Assembly (NCBI RefSeq): GCF_020532665.2
Contig: NZ_JAIWPG020000014.1
Coordinates: forward strand, 56,724-120,723
Reading direction: 5' to 3'
DNA length: 64,000 bases
Origin: Lelliottia sp. WAP21
Lineage (GTDB): Bacteria; Pseudomonadota; Gammaproteobacteria; Enterobacterales; Enterobacteriaceae
Of this stretch, positions 63,957-64,000 are shown piece after piece. The notes beneath the pieces are model-generated. The model was not told the origin of the DNA. It did not search any database and worked only from the letters and a program-made list of their open reading frames with translations. The translations under genes and the position numbers were made by a program. Every line of letters starts with the position of its first letter. Position 1 is the first letter of the stretch.

Positions 63957-64000
63957 CACGGAACAACGGAACACAAGCCGCCGGGTCAGCGGGGTTCAGC

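Noticed and set aside
63950..64000. Start of a 16S rRNA gene at the right edge
   Set aside because: Only the P1 promoter and early leader are present; no 16S sequence can be recognised before the window ends.

Overview
The window is a stretch of chromosome from an enteric gamma-proteobacterium. Gene order follows the Escherichia coli K-12 rhaR-to-murI segment almost gene for gene, but the protein variants, the intergenic palindromes and a diverged btuB point to Enterobacter or a close relative (Lelliottia, Leclercia). The genus call is inference from sequence memory, not a search. I see no insertion sequence, integrase, tRNA, CRISPR array or complete rRNA gene.

Layout. 1-3411: end of rhaR, rhaT, sodA (Fur box), an ERIC element, yiiM. 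3508-7265: the Cpx envelope-stress cluster cpxA-cpxR / cpxP with its 3'-UTR sRNA CpxQ, then fieF. 7462-13510: pfkA with a 98-bp tandem duplication behind it, sbp, cdh, an SLC13-type permease absent from K-12 at this spot, tpiA, yiiQ. 13623-18377: yiiR, fpr and the glpFKX glycerol operon. 18776-28257: zapB, an AT-rich orphan membrane protein gene, rraA, menA, hslVU with a sigma-32 promoter, ftsN, cytR, priA, rpmE. 28258-30145: an AT-rich islet holding one 493-codon gene that looks like a papain-fold secreted effector. 30145-37830: metJ / metB-metL, metF, katG. 37947-47505: gldA-fsaB-ptsA facing frwC-frwB-pflD-pflC-frwD, a PTS plus glycyl-radical-enzyme module. 47492-55839: yijO, ppc, argE / argCBH. 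55952-64000: oxyS / oxyR, sthA, fabR-yijD, trmA, a cobalamin riboswitch, btuB, murI, and the P1 promoter of an rRNA operon that begins beyond the right edge.

How the genes work together. Several short regulons are readable directly. MetJ boxes sit between metJ and metB and before metF, and a weaker three-box array precedes btuB. Paired ARG boxes lie between argE and argC, a CpxR box between cpxR and cpxP, a Cra site before pfkA, and GlpR and CRP-like sites before glpF. OxyR sites lie between oxyS and oxyR. Central carbon functions (pfkA, tpiA, glpFKX, ppc, gldA, fsaB) are intermixed with amino-acid synthesis and stress defence (sodA, katG, oxyR, fpr).

Most unusual. The gene at 28516-29997 occupies the place where K-12 has yiiX. 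It has no homologue I recognise, is far more AT-rich than its neighbours, and carries a Cys-His-Asp arrangement typical of papain-fold proteases or deamidases. Its N-terminus also looks like a host N-myristoylation signal with a nearby cysteine. Relative to K-12, kdgT, yiiS-uspD, yiiX, yijE-yijF and eptC are missing from their usual places.
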